Assembly (NCBI GenBank): GCA_002325605.1
Contig: DCSM01000117.1
Location: 1 to 9,907, forward strand
Direction of reading: 5' to 3'
Origin: Chloroflexaceae bacterium UBA1466
Lineage (GTDB): Bacteria; Chloroflexota; Chloroflexia; Chloroflexales; Chloroflexaceae
DNA length: 9,907 bases
Below the pieces are notes generated by a model. That model was not told the origin of the DNA and ran no database searches. It worked only from the letters and a program-made list of their open reading frames with translations. Positions 1-6,173 of this stretch are shown one piece after another. How positions within the stretch are numbered: the stretch's first letter is position 1; each line of letters starts with the position of its first letter. Both the position numbers and the translations under genes were made by a program.

Positions 1-305
1 TCAGTTTTCACAAAGGCATCAGGATCAAGAATTGAACGATCAACATGAGTCTCTGCTGCAAAGTTCACGATTGTATCAACTTCAAAGCCTTTAATCGTCT
101 TGCGAACTAAATTCAGATCGCAAATGTCGCCTTGCACAAAATAGTAACGCGAATTGTCTGCGACGGGATCAAGGTTTTCTATGCGCCCAGCATAGGTCAA
201 TTTATCATAAACAATGATTTTATATGTTGGATGTTGTTCCAGCATATAATGGACGAAATTACTCCCGATAAACCCTGCACCACCTGTGACAAGAAGGTTT
301 TTCAT
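1..305 (-). CDS. rfbB: dTDP-glucose 4,6-dehydratase, N-terminal part (runs off the left edge)
   Basis: This enzyme converts dTDP-glucose to dTDP-4-keto-6-deoxyglucose, the shared precursor of dTDP-rhamnose and dTDP-amino-deoxy sugars; it acts in the cytoplasm. About 101 residues are visible, from an ATG at 303-305, out of the usual 320-350. The protein opens MKNLLVTGGAGFIGSNF, the Rossmann NAD-binding glycine motif of extended SDR enzymes. It continues with VYDKLTYAGRIENL, the RfbB-type segment after the second beta strand, then VQGDICD and NFAAETHVDRSI, which is highly typical of RfbB. The catalytic YxxxK lies outside the window. An AAGGG at about 13 nt before the ATG is a rather distant SD. 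It is divergent from the small gene at 458. It probably feeds the aminotransferase encoded at 681-1799. Family assignment is secure. Confidence 0.93.
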   Translation of the reverse strand, partial: MKNLLVTGGAGFIGSNFVHYMLEQHPTYKIIVYDKLTYAGRIENLDPVADNSRYYFVQGDICDLNLVRKTIKGFEVDTIVNFAAETHVDRSILDPDAFVKT

Positions 306-457
306 CGCTTTTTTATGCCCTTTTTTCACTCGCTGGCCGTTATTAGCATGGCCGCAAAGAAAGCTCCACCAAAAGCCCAATTTGTGCTACAATAGCTCCA
401 GTGTAACATACGATTAGCCATTGATAAGTAAACAATTTCAATAGGGAGCATTTTATT
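306..457. promoter_or_regulatory. Divergent intergenic region with extended -10 promoter (plus strand)
   Basis: This is the gap between rfbB (leftward) and the small membrane protein gene (rightward). On the plus strand, TGCTACAAT at 385-393 is a good extended -10 box (TGn followed by TACAAT at 388-393), with no convincing -35 at 16-18 nt, as is common for extended -10 promoters. It would give a leader of roughly 60 nt. The SD AGGGAG at 443-448 sits 9 nt before the ATG at 458. The rfbB promoter on the other strand must lie here too, but I see no box good enough to name. The GCTA/TAGC arms around the -10 could form a tiny hairpin, too small to interpret. Confidence 0.5.
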
Positions 458-691
458 ATGTCACAACCAACCCGCCGTAGCTCGCGCCGCCAGGGGACGC
501 GCCCCAGTTCTAATCGCCAATCCCGCTCCGCTCCGCAGCGCCAAGTGGTCATTCGGGCTGCGCCTGAACCTGTGGATTATTCACAAGATTATCTCTTTGT
601 CCGCCGCGATTTGCAATGGATTGCGATCTGGAGCGCAGTTTTGTTCGCTGGAATGTTCGCTTACTTCTTTATTTCGCACACTATATCATAG
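458..691 (+). CDS. Small basic single-pass membrane protein (77 aa), unknown function
   Basis: The first 35 or so residues are rich in Arg, Ser, Gln and Pro (for example TRRSSRRQGTRPSSNRQSR) and look disordered and strongly basic. A linker PEPVDYSQDYLFVRRDL follows, then one hydrophobic segment at about residues 53-73 (IAIWSAVLFAGMFAYFFI) and a very short tail. The positive-inside rule suggests an N-terminal cytoplasmic domain with a C-terminal anchor. The start is supported by AGGGAG 9 nt upstream and an extended -10 promoter. I recall similar small proteins with a D-Y-x-x-x-Y-x-x-V-R-x-D-L stretch before one membrane span in Chloroflexota, but no function is known to me. The basic tail could bind nucleic acid or acidic lipid or polymer, which is inference only. 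The 3' end overlaps the aminotransferase gene on the other strand. Confidence 0.82.
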   Translation: MSQPTRRSSRRQGTRPSSNRQSRSAPQRQVVIRAAPEPVDYSQDYLFVRRDLQWIAIWSAVLFAGMFAYFFISHTIS

Positions 692-1799
692 AAAAGCTTT
701 GCAGCAAAATCGCAATTTGCTGAATTTGCTCATTCGTTAGTTGCGGATAGATCGGGAGACTTACGATTTCCTGCGCTATCTGCTCTGTATAACCTAAGCC
801 ACTATCCCCAATAGCAATGCGGTTCTGATATGCAGGTTGGAGATGAATTGGTACGGGATAGTGAATAAGCGTTCCAACGCTATTGGCTTTGAGAAAAGCT
901 CGCAGATCATCACGCTGCTTGCTCCGAATCACATATTGATGATAAACATGGCTACAATCTGCTTGAGATTGAGGCAAGTTCAAAGCTGTTTCAGCCAGCA
1001 AAACGTTGTAAAGCGCTGCAATCTCTTGCCGTCGCGCATTTTCTGAAGCAAGATAGCGCAGCTTAACGCGCAAGATAGCCGCCTGGAGTTCATCTAGGCG
1101 GCTGTTCGTTCCCGCACAAGTGCTAATATAGCGTTCTTGCCAACCATATTCACGCAATAAGCGAGCTTTTTCGGCTAAATGAGGATTATTTGTTGCAATA
1201 GCACCCCCATCGCCCAAAGCTCCTAAGTTTTTGGTCGGATAAAAACTAAAGGCCGCTAGATCTCCCCACGTTCCCACAGTTTTGTTTTGGAAAGTAGCTC
1301 CATGCGCTTGGGCACAATCCTCGATAACAAAGAGATCATAGCGTTTGGCAAGCTCCAGAATTGCGGTTAGCTGCGCTGGATGACCATAAAGATGCACAGG
1401 AATAAGCGCTTTGAAACGCTTTTCACGAGGGTTTTTAAGCGTTTCCGCTAATAGATGAGGGTCAAGCGTGAAGGTTACGGGATCAATATCAACGAAAAAG
1501 GGCGTTGCACCCGCAAGTTCAATCGCGGCGACGGTTGCAACCGCAGTATGCGCCACGGTGATCACGGTGTCGCCAGGCCCCACACCACACGCTCGCAATG
1601 CCAAATGCAACGCATCTGTGCCATTAGCTACACTGATAACATCAGAAATGCTTAGATAAGCAGCGAACTCTTGCTCAAAAGCCGTAACTTGTTGCCCTAA
1701 AATATACCAGCCACTTGCCAAAACTTCTGCAATCGCTGCATCAATCTCGGCTTTATGCGCTAGATAACTAGCTTTGGGGTCAGTTTGAGGAATTAGCAC
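681..1799 (-). CDS. DegT/DnrJ/EryC1-family sugar aminotransferase (FdtB/QdtB-like)
   Basis: A PLP-dependent aminotransferase that adds an amino group to a nucleotide-linked keto sugar. It is 372 aa, full length for the family. The PLP lysine is K190 in SFYPTKNLGALGDGG, and the PLP-ring aspartate is D161 in VIEDCAQAHGA. The cofactor phosphate region is NGTDALHLALRACGVGPGD (about 59-77), followed by AHTAVATVAAIELAGA (83-98) and NSRLDELQAAILRVKLRYL (232-250). These blocks resemble enzymes making dTDP-3-amino-3,6-dideoxyhexoses (FdtB, QdtB). That fits the nearby rfbB but is inference, because no FdtA/QdtA ketoisomerase is in view. The start is GTG at 1797-1799, with SD AGGGGA (1808-1813) 8 nt upstream that overlaps the gmhA stop. 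It is the last gene of the minus-strand operon, 12 nt after gmhA. Confidence 0.92.
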   Translation of the reverse strand: MLIPQTDPKASYLAHKAEIDAAIAEVLASGWYILGQQVTAFEQEFAAYLSISDVISVANGTDALHLALRACGVGPGDTVITVAHTAVATVAAIELAGATPFFVDIDPVTFTLDPHLLAETLKNPREKRFKALIPVHLYGHPAQLTAILELAKRYDLFVIEDCAQAHGATFQNKTVGTWGDLAAFSFYPTKNLGALGDGGAIATNNPHLAEKARLLREYGWQERYISTCAGTNSRLDELQAAILRVKLRYLASENARRQEIAALYNVLLAETALNLPQSQADCSHVYHQYVIRSKQRDDLRAFLKANSVGTLIHYPVPIHLQPAYQNRIAIGDSGLGYTEQIAQEIVSLPIYPQLTNEQIQQIAILLQSFSMI

Positions 1800-1811
1800 T
1801 GAAATTATCCC

Positions 1812-2435
1812 CTAAAATGTTAGATGCCCACTCTTTTGGAGCAGATCTTCGACCAGTTCTGCTAGAATATGCCCTACCGTGATATGCACCTCTTGAATCC
1901 GCCCTGTGGTCTTCGAAGGCACAACTAATGCAAGATCACACGCTTCAAGAGCTTTTCCGCCATCACATCCCAGTAAACCAAGCGTTTTGAGCTGCTTCTT
2001 TTGGGCAGCCTGCAAGGCCCGAATGATATTTGGCGAGTTGCCTGAGGTTGTAATCCCAATTAGGATGTCGGATGGCTTGCCTAATGTGCAGACCATACGC
2101 TCATAATAGGTTTCAAAACCATAATCATTGCCGCAGGCCGTAAGGGATGATGGGTCAGTAGCCAAAGCCAGAGCCGCTAAACCTTCTCGATTCACATGGG
2201 GCCGCAAGCGAATTAAGAGTTCAGCCGCAATGTGTTGGGCATCAGCCGCCGAGCCACCATTCCCACACAGCAGGATTTTCCCTCCCAAGCGCAAGGCTTC
2301 CGCAATAACTTCCGCCATTTGAATGATGATTGGTGCTTGAGTTTGTTGCACTTTGCGCTTGAGAGCTATTGAATCTTCAAAGAGCAAATCTACTTGAGCA
2401 AGCAGGTCTGCTTGACTATGCTTAGTCGGTTGCAA
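1812..2435 (-). CDS. gmhA: Sedoheptulose-7-phosphate isomerase (phosphoheptose isomerase), SIS domain
   Basis: It isomerises sedoheptulose 7-phosphate to D-glycero-D-manno-heptose 7-phosphate, the first step towards ADP- or GDP-heptose. The single SIS domain is nearly the whole protein (207 aa from the chosen start; family usually about 190-200). Signatures are CGNGGSAADAQHIAAEL (57-73), TTSGNSPN (129-136) and RIQEVHITVGH (179-189). By analogy with known GmhA zinc sites, H68, E72, Q181 and H189 are the likely metal ligands. There is no ATG before the core. I chose TTG at 2433-2435, with a GTGGA 9 nt upstream, giving a 14-nt overlap with the upstream epimerase gene. A TTG at 2484-2486 would add 17 residues but make a 65-nt overlap. 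The overlap suggests translational coupling. Without LPS genes in view, a GDP-heptose for a surface glycan is as likely as ADP-heptose. Confidence 0.92.
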   Translation of the reverse strand: MQPTKHSQADLLAQVDLLFEDSIALKRKVQQTQAPIIIQMAEVIAEALRLGGKILLCGNGGSAADAQHIAAELLIRLRPHVNREGLAALALATDPSSLTACGNDYGFETYYERMVCTLGKPSDILIGITTSGNSPNIIRALQAAQKKQLKTLGLLGCDGGKALEACDLALVVPSKTTGRIQEVHITVGHILAELVEDLLQKSGHLTF

Positions 2436-3411
2436 CGTCTTTTGTCCACTCTTGATTCTGCTGATACCACGTGACCAAGCGGGCAACCCCTTCTTGGAAA
2501 GAAAAGATAGGTTGCCAAGCTAAAAGTTGCTGGGCTTTATTGATGTTTGCCCAAGTAGCTAGAATATCAGCAGGGTGAAAGGGTTTATAGACAATGGTCG
2601 CTTTTTTGCCAACCAATTCCTCAATTAAATGCAACGCATCCATTAGAATGAATGGTTTGTCTGAGCCTAAATTGATGATCTCGTAACCTACAGGCCGTAA
2701 AGCAGCAATGGTTCCCCTGGCAATATCCTCAACATAGGTGAAATCCCGCGATTGTTGCCCATCCCCAAAGATCGTTACAGGTCGATCTTCGTTTACCCAT
2801 TGGACAAAGCGAAAGAGGCTCATATCAGGGCGACCCGCAGGCCCAAAGACTGTAAAATAGCGCAATACCGTTACATCTATCCCATACAAATGGTGATAGG
2901 AATAACACATCGCTTCGGCCCCCTTTTTCGAGGCGGCATAAGGGGAAAGCGGACTCTCTGTATTTGCTTCTTCGCTAAAGGGTCGAGGGTTCTTTGCGCC
3001 ATAAAGACTAGAGGTTGAGGAGAGGACAAACTTCTTAATCTCAAACTCCCGACATAGGTCGAGAAGATTGAGCGTTCCTGTAACATTTGTATCTACATAG
3101 ACCCAGGGATTCGTTAGACTTTGCCGCACCCCCGCTCGTGCTGCTAGATTGATTACCCCATCTATCCCAGGCGTATCAACGAAAAGCTGCCTAAGCGCAT
3201 CCCGATCTGTGATGTCTATACGATGGAAATGAAAACCTTTCCGACCTTCAAGCTGCGCTAACCGCCATTTCTTCAACCGTATATCATAAGCATCGTTGAG
3301 ATCGTCGATCCCTATAACCTTCTGCCCAGCATCTAGCAAGAGTCTACTTACCTCTGAACCAATAAAACCCGCCGTTCCCGTAACAACTATCGTCTTTACA
3401 ACGTCTTTCAT
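2422..3411 (-). CDS. NAD-dependent nucleotide-sugar 4-epimerase (UDP-glucuronate 4-epimerase-like)
   Basis: An extended short-chain dehydrogenase of 329 aa that inverts C4 of a UDP-sugar through a keto intermediate. The cofactor motif is TGTAGFIG (11-18). The segment IDDLNDAYDIRLKKWRLAQLEGR (about 35-57) is typical of UDP-glucuronate 4-epimerases. Catalytic elements are SSTSSLYG (131-138) and Y158-x3-K162. RYFTVFGPAGRPDMS (184-198) and SRDFTYVEDI (221-230) are substrate and cofactor loops typical of this branch. The ATG at 3409-3411 has a strong SD, GGAAGGAAG at 3419-3427, 7 nt upstream; an in-frame ATG at 3439-3441 would overlap the previous gene by 14 nt and lacks an SD. It follows the 6-dehydrogenase by 16 nt, so it probably epimerises that enzyme's uronate product (UDP-GlcA to UDP-GalA, or UDP-GlcNAcA to UDP-GalNAcA). 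Exact substrate is open. Confidence 0.9.
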   Translation of the reverse strand: MKDVVKTIVVTGTAGFIGSEVSRLLLDAGQKVIGIDDLNDAYDIRLKKWRLAQLEGRKGFHFHRIDITDRDALRQLFVDTPGIDGVINLAARAGVRQSLTNPWVYVDTNVTGTLNLLDLCREFEIKKFVLSSTSSLYGAKNPRPFSEEANTESPLSPYAASKKGAEAMCYSYHHLYGIDVTVLRYFTVFGPAGRPDMSLFRFVQWVNEDRPVTIFGDGQQSRDFTYVEDIARGTIAALRPVGYEIINLGSDKPFILMDALHLIEELVGKKATIVYKPFHPADILATWANINKAQQLLAWQPIFSFQEGVARLVTWYQQNQEWTKDVATD

Positions 3412-3418
3412 TCTTAAA

Positions 3419-3427
3419 CTTCCTTCC
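3419..3427 (-). promoter_or_regulatory. Strong ribosome binding site deciding the epimerase start
   Basis: Read on the minus strand, GGAAGGAAG directly follows the TGA stop of the dehydrogenase gene (3428-3430) and lies 7 nt before the ATG at 3409-3411. This places the epimerase start at that ATG and not at the upstream in-frame ATG at 3441, and it points to reinitiation by ribosomes finishing the upstream gene. Confidence 0.75.
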
Positions 3428-4708
3428 TCATTGGGTGACATGGCGCGTATCTACCAGAAGTTGCACCTTCTGGGTGATCGCAGCCCAATCATAGCAGGAA
3501 TGGTCAGTCACTATAACGACACAATCCGCTTCTTGCAGGGCAGCATCTATATCCGTTACACTTGTCATATCCACCTCGTCAGCATGGAATGAAGCAACGT
3601 AAGGGTCGTGATAGCTGACGGTAGCCCCTTTTGCTTGCAGAAGGTGGATAATATCTAGCGCAGGCGACTCGCGGAGGTCACTTACATCCTTCTTATACGC
3701 CACCCCTAGCACTAACACCTTACTCCCCTTAACCGCTTTGCAGGCTTCATTGAGATCATTCTGAACCTTTTGCACCCAGTAGCGCGGCATCTCCATATTG
3801 ATCTCACTCGCAAGCTCTATGAACCTGGCCCGATAGTTTAAGGTTTTCAGCTTCCAAGAGAGGTAGAGCGGATCAATCGGAATACAGTGCCCCCCTAAGC
3901 CAGGCCCTGGGGTAAACTTCATGAAACCAAAGGGTTTGCTGGCCGCCGCCTCTATGACTTCCCAAGCGTCTAGCCCTAACCTATCGCACATCAACAAGAC
4001 TTCATTGACCAACCCGATGTTTACGGCCCTAAAGGTGTTCTCTAGCAGCTTAACCATCTCGGCTGCTTCAGGGGAAGAGACCGCGACTATCTGCTCAATC
4101 GCAGAGCCATATAACGCCTTTCCCGCTTCCATACACCTGGCCGTAACACCTCCCATCACCTTTGGGGTGTTAGCCGTTGTCCAGTCCTTTCGTCCTGGGT
4201 CAACCCGCTCTGGCGAGAAACAAAGGAAGAAGCTTTCCCCTACCTTCAAGCCCCGTTCCGTAAGCTTAGGTAAGATTACTTCGCTCGTCGTTCCAGGGTA
4301 GGTTGTACTTTCTAAGACTACGAGCATCCCAGCATGCAACGTTTGGGCAATCGCCTCCGTAGCCTTGATGATATACGATATGTCAGGGTCACCTGTCTTC
4401 CTAAGTGGGGTCGGGACACAGATACTCACGGTATCGCATTGTTGCAGAAGTTTGAAATCAGTGGTGGCATGCAGTTTCTTTGCTGTTACCAAGGGTTCAA
4501 GGCGCAAGCTAGGTATATCTTCGATATAGGATTCGCCAGCATTGAGGCTATCTACTTTGCGCTGGTCAATATCAAAGCCAATTACTTCGTGGCCCCGCTC
4601 CGCAAAGACTACTGCTAACGGTAAACCAACATAGCCTAAGCCAATTATGCCAACACGAGCCGTATGGGATTCGATCTTTGTAAGTAGCAGGGAAAGATGA
4701 TCTGTCAT
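3428..4708 (-). CDS. wbpA: UDP-sugar 6-dehydrogenase (UDP-N-acetylglucosamine 6-dehydrogenase, WbpA-like)
   Basis: It oxidises the C6 hydroxyl of a UDP-hexose to a carboxylate with two NAD+, giving a UDP-uronic acid. The length of 426 aa is normal. The N-terminal NAD domain has RVGIIGLGYVGLPLA (18-32); ESTTYPGT (133-140) and CFSPERVDPG (163-172) follow. The helical core carries K220 in AEMVKLLENTFRAVNI. The catalytic cysteine is C275 in GPGLGGHCIPIDPLYLSWK. The C-terminal UDP-binding domain starts near VLVLGVAYKKDVSDLRESPA (331-350). The YPGTT, FSPER.DPG and GGHCIPIDP forms resemble WbpA/WecC-type enzymes acting on N-acetylated sugars more than classical UDP-glucose dehydrogenases; this is by memory of the families. 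First gene of the operon, behind the promoter at 4748-4777. The SD is weak (CAGG 11 nt before the ATG). Confidence 0.9.
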   Translation of the reverse strand: MTDHLSLLLTKIESHTARVGIIGLGYVGLPLAVVFAERGHEVIGFDIDQRKVDSLNAGESYIEDIPSLRLEPLVTAKKLHATTDFKLLQQCDTVSICVPTPLRKTGDPDISYIIKATEAIAQTLHAGMLVVLESTTYPGTTSEVILPKLTERGLKVGESFFLCFSPERVDPGRKDWTTANTPKVMGGVTARCMEAGKALYGSAIEQIVAVSSPEAAEMVKLLENTFRAVNIGLVNEVLLMCDRLGLDAWEVIEAAASKPFGFMKFTPGPGLGGHCIPIDPLYLSWKLKTLNYRARFIELASEINMEMPRYWVQKVQNDLNEACKAVKGSKVLVLGVAYKKDVSDLRESPALDIIHLLQAKGATVSYHDPYVASFHADEVDMTSVTDIDAALQEADCVVIVTDHSCYDWAAITQKVQLLVDTRHVTQ

Positions 4709-4747
4709 AGTAGTTTATGCCTGAATAATAACTTCTTGGATGCCAAG

Positions 4748-4777
4748 ATCATAACATAGAATAGATTACTCTGTCAA
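4748..4777 (-). promoter_or_regulatory. Sigma70-type promoter of the wbpA-epimerase-gmhA-aminotransferase operon
   Basis: Read on the minus strand, a perfect -35 TTGACA (4777-4772) is followed after 18 nt by -10 TATGAT (4753-4748), five of six matches to consensus. Transcription would start near 4740 and leave a leader of about 32 nt before the ATG at 4708. A small hairpin (CTTGG, ATG, CCAAG; 4735-4747) lies at the expected start site. No promoter of similar quality is seen between the four downstream genes, which supports one transcript. Confidence 0.72.
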
Positions 4778-4816
4778 CTTGCCCCTTCCTCCTCCCCAGC
4801 GCCGCTCCTTTGGCCG

Positions 4817-4841
4817 GCGACCTTTAGCCCGGAAAGGTCGC
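4817..4841. repeat. REP-like palindrome, short copy
   Basis: GCGACCTTT (4817-4825) and AAAGGTCGC (4833-4841) form a perfect 9-bp stem around the 7-nt loop AGCCCGG. The whole unit equals the longer element at 5011-5045 with ten bases (CTGGGCTGCA) missing from the middle. Both copies have an extra G before the left arm and share CTGCT just after the right arm. The pair of copies in one gap, outside any gene, fits a dispersed intergenic repeat. Confidence 0.7.
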
Positions 4842-4926
4842 AGCTGCTACCTCTCTCTAACAAGGTTAGAATGCCTCTCTTTAAGAGCCATCCATGGTTG
4901 TGAGACCCCTTACTTAGTGTCCGCTG

Positions 4927-4964
4927 GCCTTAGCCATTGGCCTGGGCAACGGCTAAAGCCGTTG
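4927..4964. repeat. Palindrome CAACGGC-TAAA-GCCGTTG with a degenerate inverted half upstream
   Basis: CAACGGC (4947-4953) and GCCGTTG (4958-4964) form a perfect 7-bp stem around TAAA. Just upstream, GCCTTAGCCATTG (4927-4939) is an 11 of 13 inverted match to CAACGGCTAAAGC (4947-4959), so a second, mutually exclusive hairpin is possible. It lies between the two GCGACCTTT palindromes and looks like part of the same intergenic repeat cluster. Confidence 0.6.
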
Positions 4965-5004
4965 ACTCCTTTCTCCTATTCCTCCTCCTCATGAGCCACT
5001 ACTG

Positions 5005-5056
5005 GGGCAGGCGACCTTTCTGGGCTGCAAGCCCGGAAAGGTCGCTGCTGCTGCCC
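5005..5056. repeat. REP-like long palindrome, full copy
   Basis: The core arms run 5011-5026 and 5030-5045 and pair over 16 consecutive positions (GCGACCTTTCTGGGCT with AGCCCGGAAAGGTCGC), with one G-T wobble and a 3-nt loop GCA. Outer arms GGGCAG (5005-5010) and CTGCCC (5051-5056) add six more pairs beyond a 5-nt bulge. It is the strongest secondary structure in the window. It lies about 45 nt downstream of the PHP gene stop and may block 3' exonucleases or slow polymerase. With no T-run after it, it is not a standard terminator. Confidence 0.75.
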
Positions 5057-5101
5057 AACTTAGATTAGGATTCTCACTTCTCAATCCCCATTGCTTTGCG
5101 C

Positions 5102-6154
5102 TTATTCCACCACATAGAGCGGATTAGTATAGAGCCAGGCTTGCCCCCACCTTCGCCCCTCCAACCGATAGATCCCTGGCTGTTTGATCTCCCTTTGAAG
5201 CTTCCCTATTCCCTGGGCGATAACCTTACCATTCTGCACCAGCTTCAGATGAGTCACGCTCCCTGCCTCCGCCGTCAGAAGCAAAGGCCCAGCCTTGAGT
5301 GAAACGGTATCCCCCATCCGCCACTGCTTATCCCCTTGTACTGCCATAAACTGCAATTGAGCAGCGTCCCCATAGAGGCGATTGACCAGATAGTTGCGCC
5401 CCTCTTGCAACGCCTTAAAGACCTGTTCCTTACCCCTCTTGCCATCCAGATCTAGCGGGCCTTCCAGCACCAGATAGTTAGTCAAAGTCTCAAAGAGCTT
5501 ACGGTAGGGGAAGATCGTTAGCAGCTGGCCTAAGCGCTTGCGAGGGAAGGCATGAGCATCCAGCCCCCCTACTCCAAACGTTCGCTTCCCTGCCATATTT
5601 AGTTTATCCCACCAGGCTAAGGTCTTAACCGTCGGCCCCAGGAGGAAGGGCTTGGGCAGAAAGTAGAAAGGAGCATGAAACCATTGGGGAAAGCGCCTTT
5701 TCTGCGCCCGCCAATCGCTCATCACATTCCAGAGTTCTAACCCTACGACCTTACCTTCCCTCGCCCTTGGCCCCGCTACTTCCCAGTCTTCCCAATAGCT
5801 ACCCGTCCCTAAGACCCCCTCAGGATGGGCAATGATATTAAACCCCCCTTGCGCGTAGGTCTCATCCATAAAGCTTTGCGGGGCCTGCTCCCGCTTGATC
5901 ACGTAATCCACCCCCAATGCAATGCAATGGTTACGCTCAGGAGTAATCTCGTGCCCAACTAAGACTAAGACCCCATCATGCCAGCCCTCATAAGCCTTCC
6001 CCCCAAGCGAGTCGTGATCAGTGATAATCAACCATTGCAACCCCGCAGCCTTAGCCGCCGCGATGATCTCAGGGTAACTCCCCTGCCCATCCGAATACGT
6101 CGTATGAATGTGGAAACCCCCAGGGATTCCTTCAGTTTGCGCTTGAATGGCCAT
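5102..6154 (-). CDS. PHP-domain metal-dependent phosphoesterase with C-terminal beta domain
   Basis: A PHP-superfamily hydrolase of 350 aa. PHP enzymes bind two or three metals and cleave phosphoester or nucleotide substrates; the substrate here is unknown. Metal motifs are visible in order: FHIHTTYSDG (14-23, H15 and H17), ITDHD (44-48), GHEIT with E69, NHCIALG with H76, IIAHPEG with H110, GLELWN with E140, and GLDAHAF (198-203: D199, H201). All expected ligands appear present. After about residue 265, QLQFMAVQG to the end WLYTNPLYVVE looks like a small beta-sandwich tail seen in some PHP proteins. The start is ATG at 6152-6154, with AAGG 9 nt upstream. A TTG at 6203-6205 would add 17 residues but runs over a promoter-like -10 box. 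It is divergent from the glycosyltransferase gene. No signal peptide is seen. Confidence 0.87.
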   Translation of the reverse strand: MAIQAQTEGIPGGFHIHTTYSDGQGSYPEIIAAAKAAGLQWLIITDHDSLGGKAYEGWHDGVLVLVGHEITPERNHCIALGVDYVIKREQAPQSFMDETYAQGGFNIIAHPEGVLGTGSYWEDWEVAGPRAREGKVVGLELWNVMSDWRAQKRRFPQWFHAPFYFLPKPFLLGPTVKTLAWWDKLNMAGKRTFGVGGLDAHAFPRKRLGQLLTIFPYRKLFETLTNYLVLEGPLDLDGKRGKEQVFKALQEGRNYLVNRLYGDAAQLQFMAVQGDKQWRMGDTVSLKAGPLLLTAEAGSVTHLKLVQNGKVIAQGIGKLQREIKQPGIYRLEGRRWGQAWLYTNPLYVVE

Positions 6155-6173
6155 CGTTCTTTGCCTTGCTATT

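Larger units (their letters stand above)
4709..5101. other. Gene-free intergenic region with promoter and palindrome cluster
   Basis: This 393-nt stretch separates the start of the dehydrogenase gene from the stop of the PHP gene, both on the minus strand. It contains the operon promoter (4748-4777) and three palindromic elements (4817-4841, 4927-4964, 5005-5056). Pyrimidine-rich runs such as CCCCTTCCTCCTCC (4782-4795) lie between them. The open frames across it have no protein-like composition or ribosome binding site, so I call no gene. None of the hairpins is followed by a T-run on the minus strand, so no clear intrinsic terminator for the PHP gene is seen. Confidence 0.65.

Noticed and set aside
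132..395. Plus-strand 87-codon frame and the minus-strand 69-codon frame at 343-552
   Set aside because: Both are shadows of rfbB and of the small membrane protein gene, respectively, with no SD or recognisable content.
2436..2486. TTG start at 2486 for gmhA
   Set aside because: It would overlap the epimerase gene by 65 nt and add residues (PAWSRGISRIKSGQKT) not expected in GmhA; it is simply the epimerase C-terminal coding region in another frame.
4779..4994. Plus-strand open frame in the palindrome-bearing gap
   Set aside because: It is built largely from palindromes and pyrimidine runs, has no SD, and gives a non-protein-like Pro/Arg/Ser-rich product.
5005..5056. Long palindrome considered as the intrinsic terminator of the PHP gene
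   Set aside because: On the minus strand the hairpin is followed by AGTAGTGGCTCATGAGG, with no T-run; the near-copy at 4817 also argues for a repeat element.
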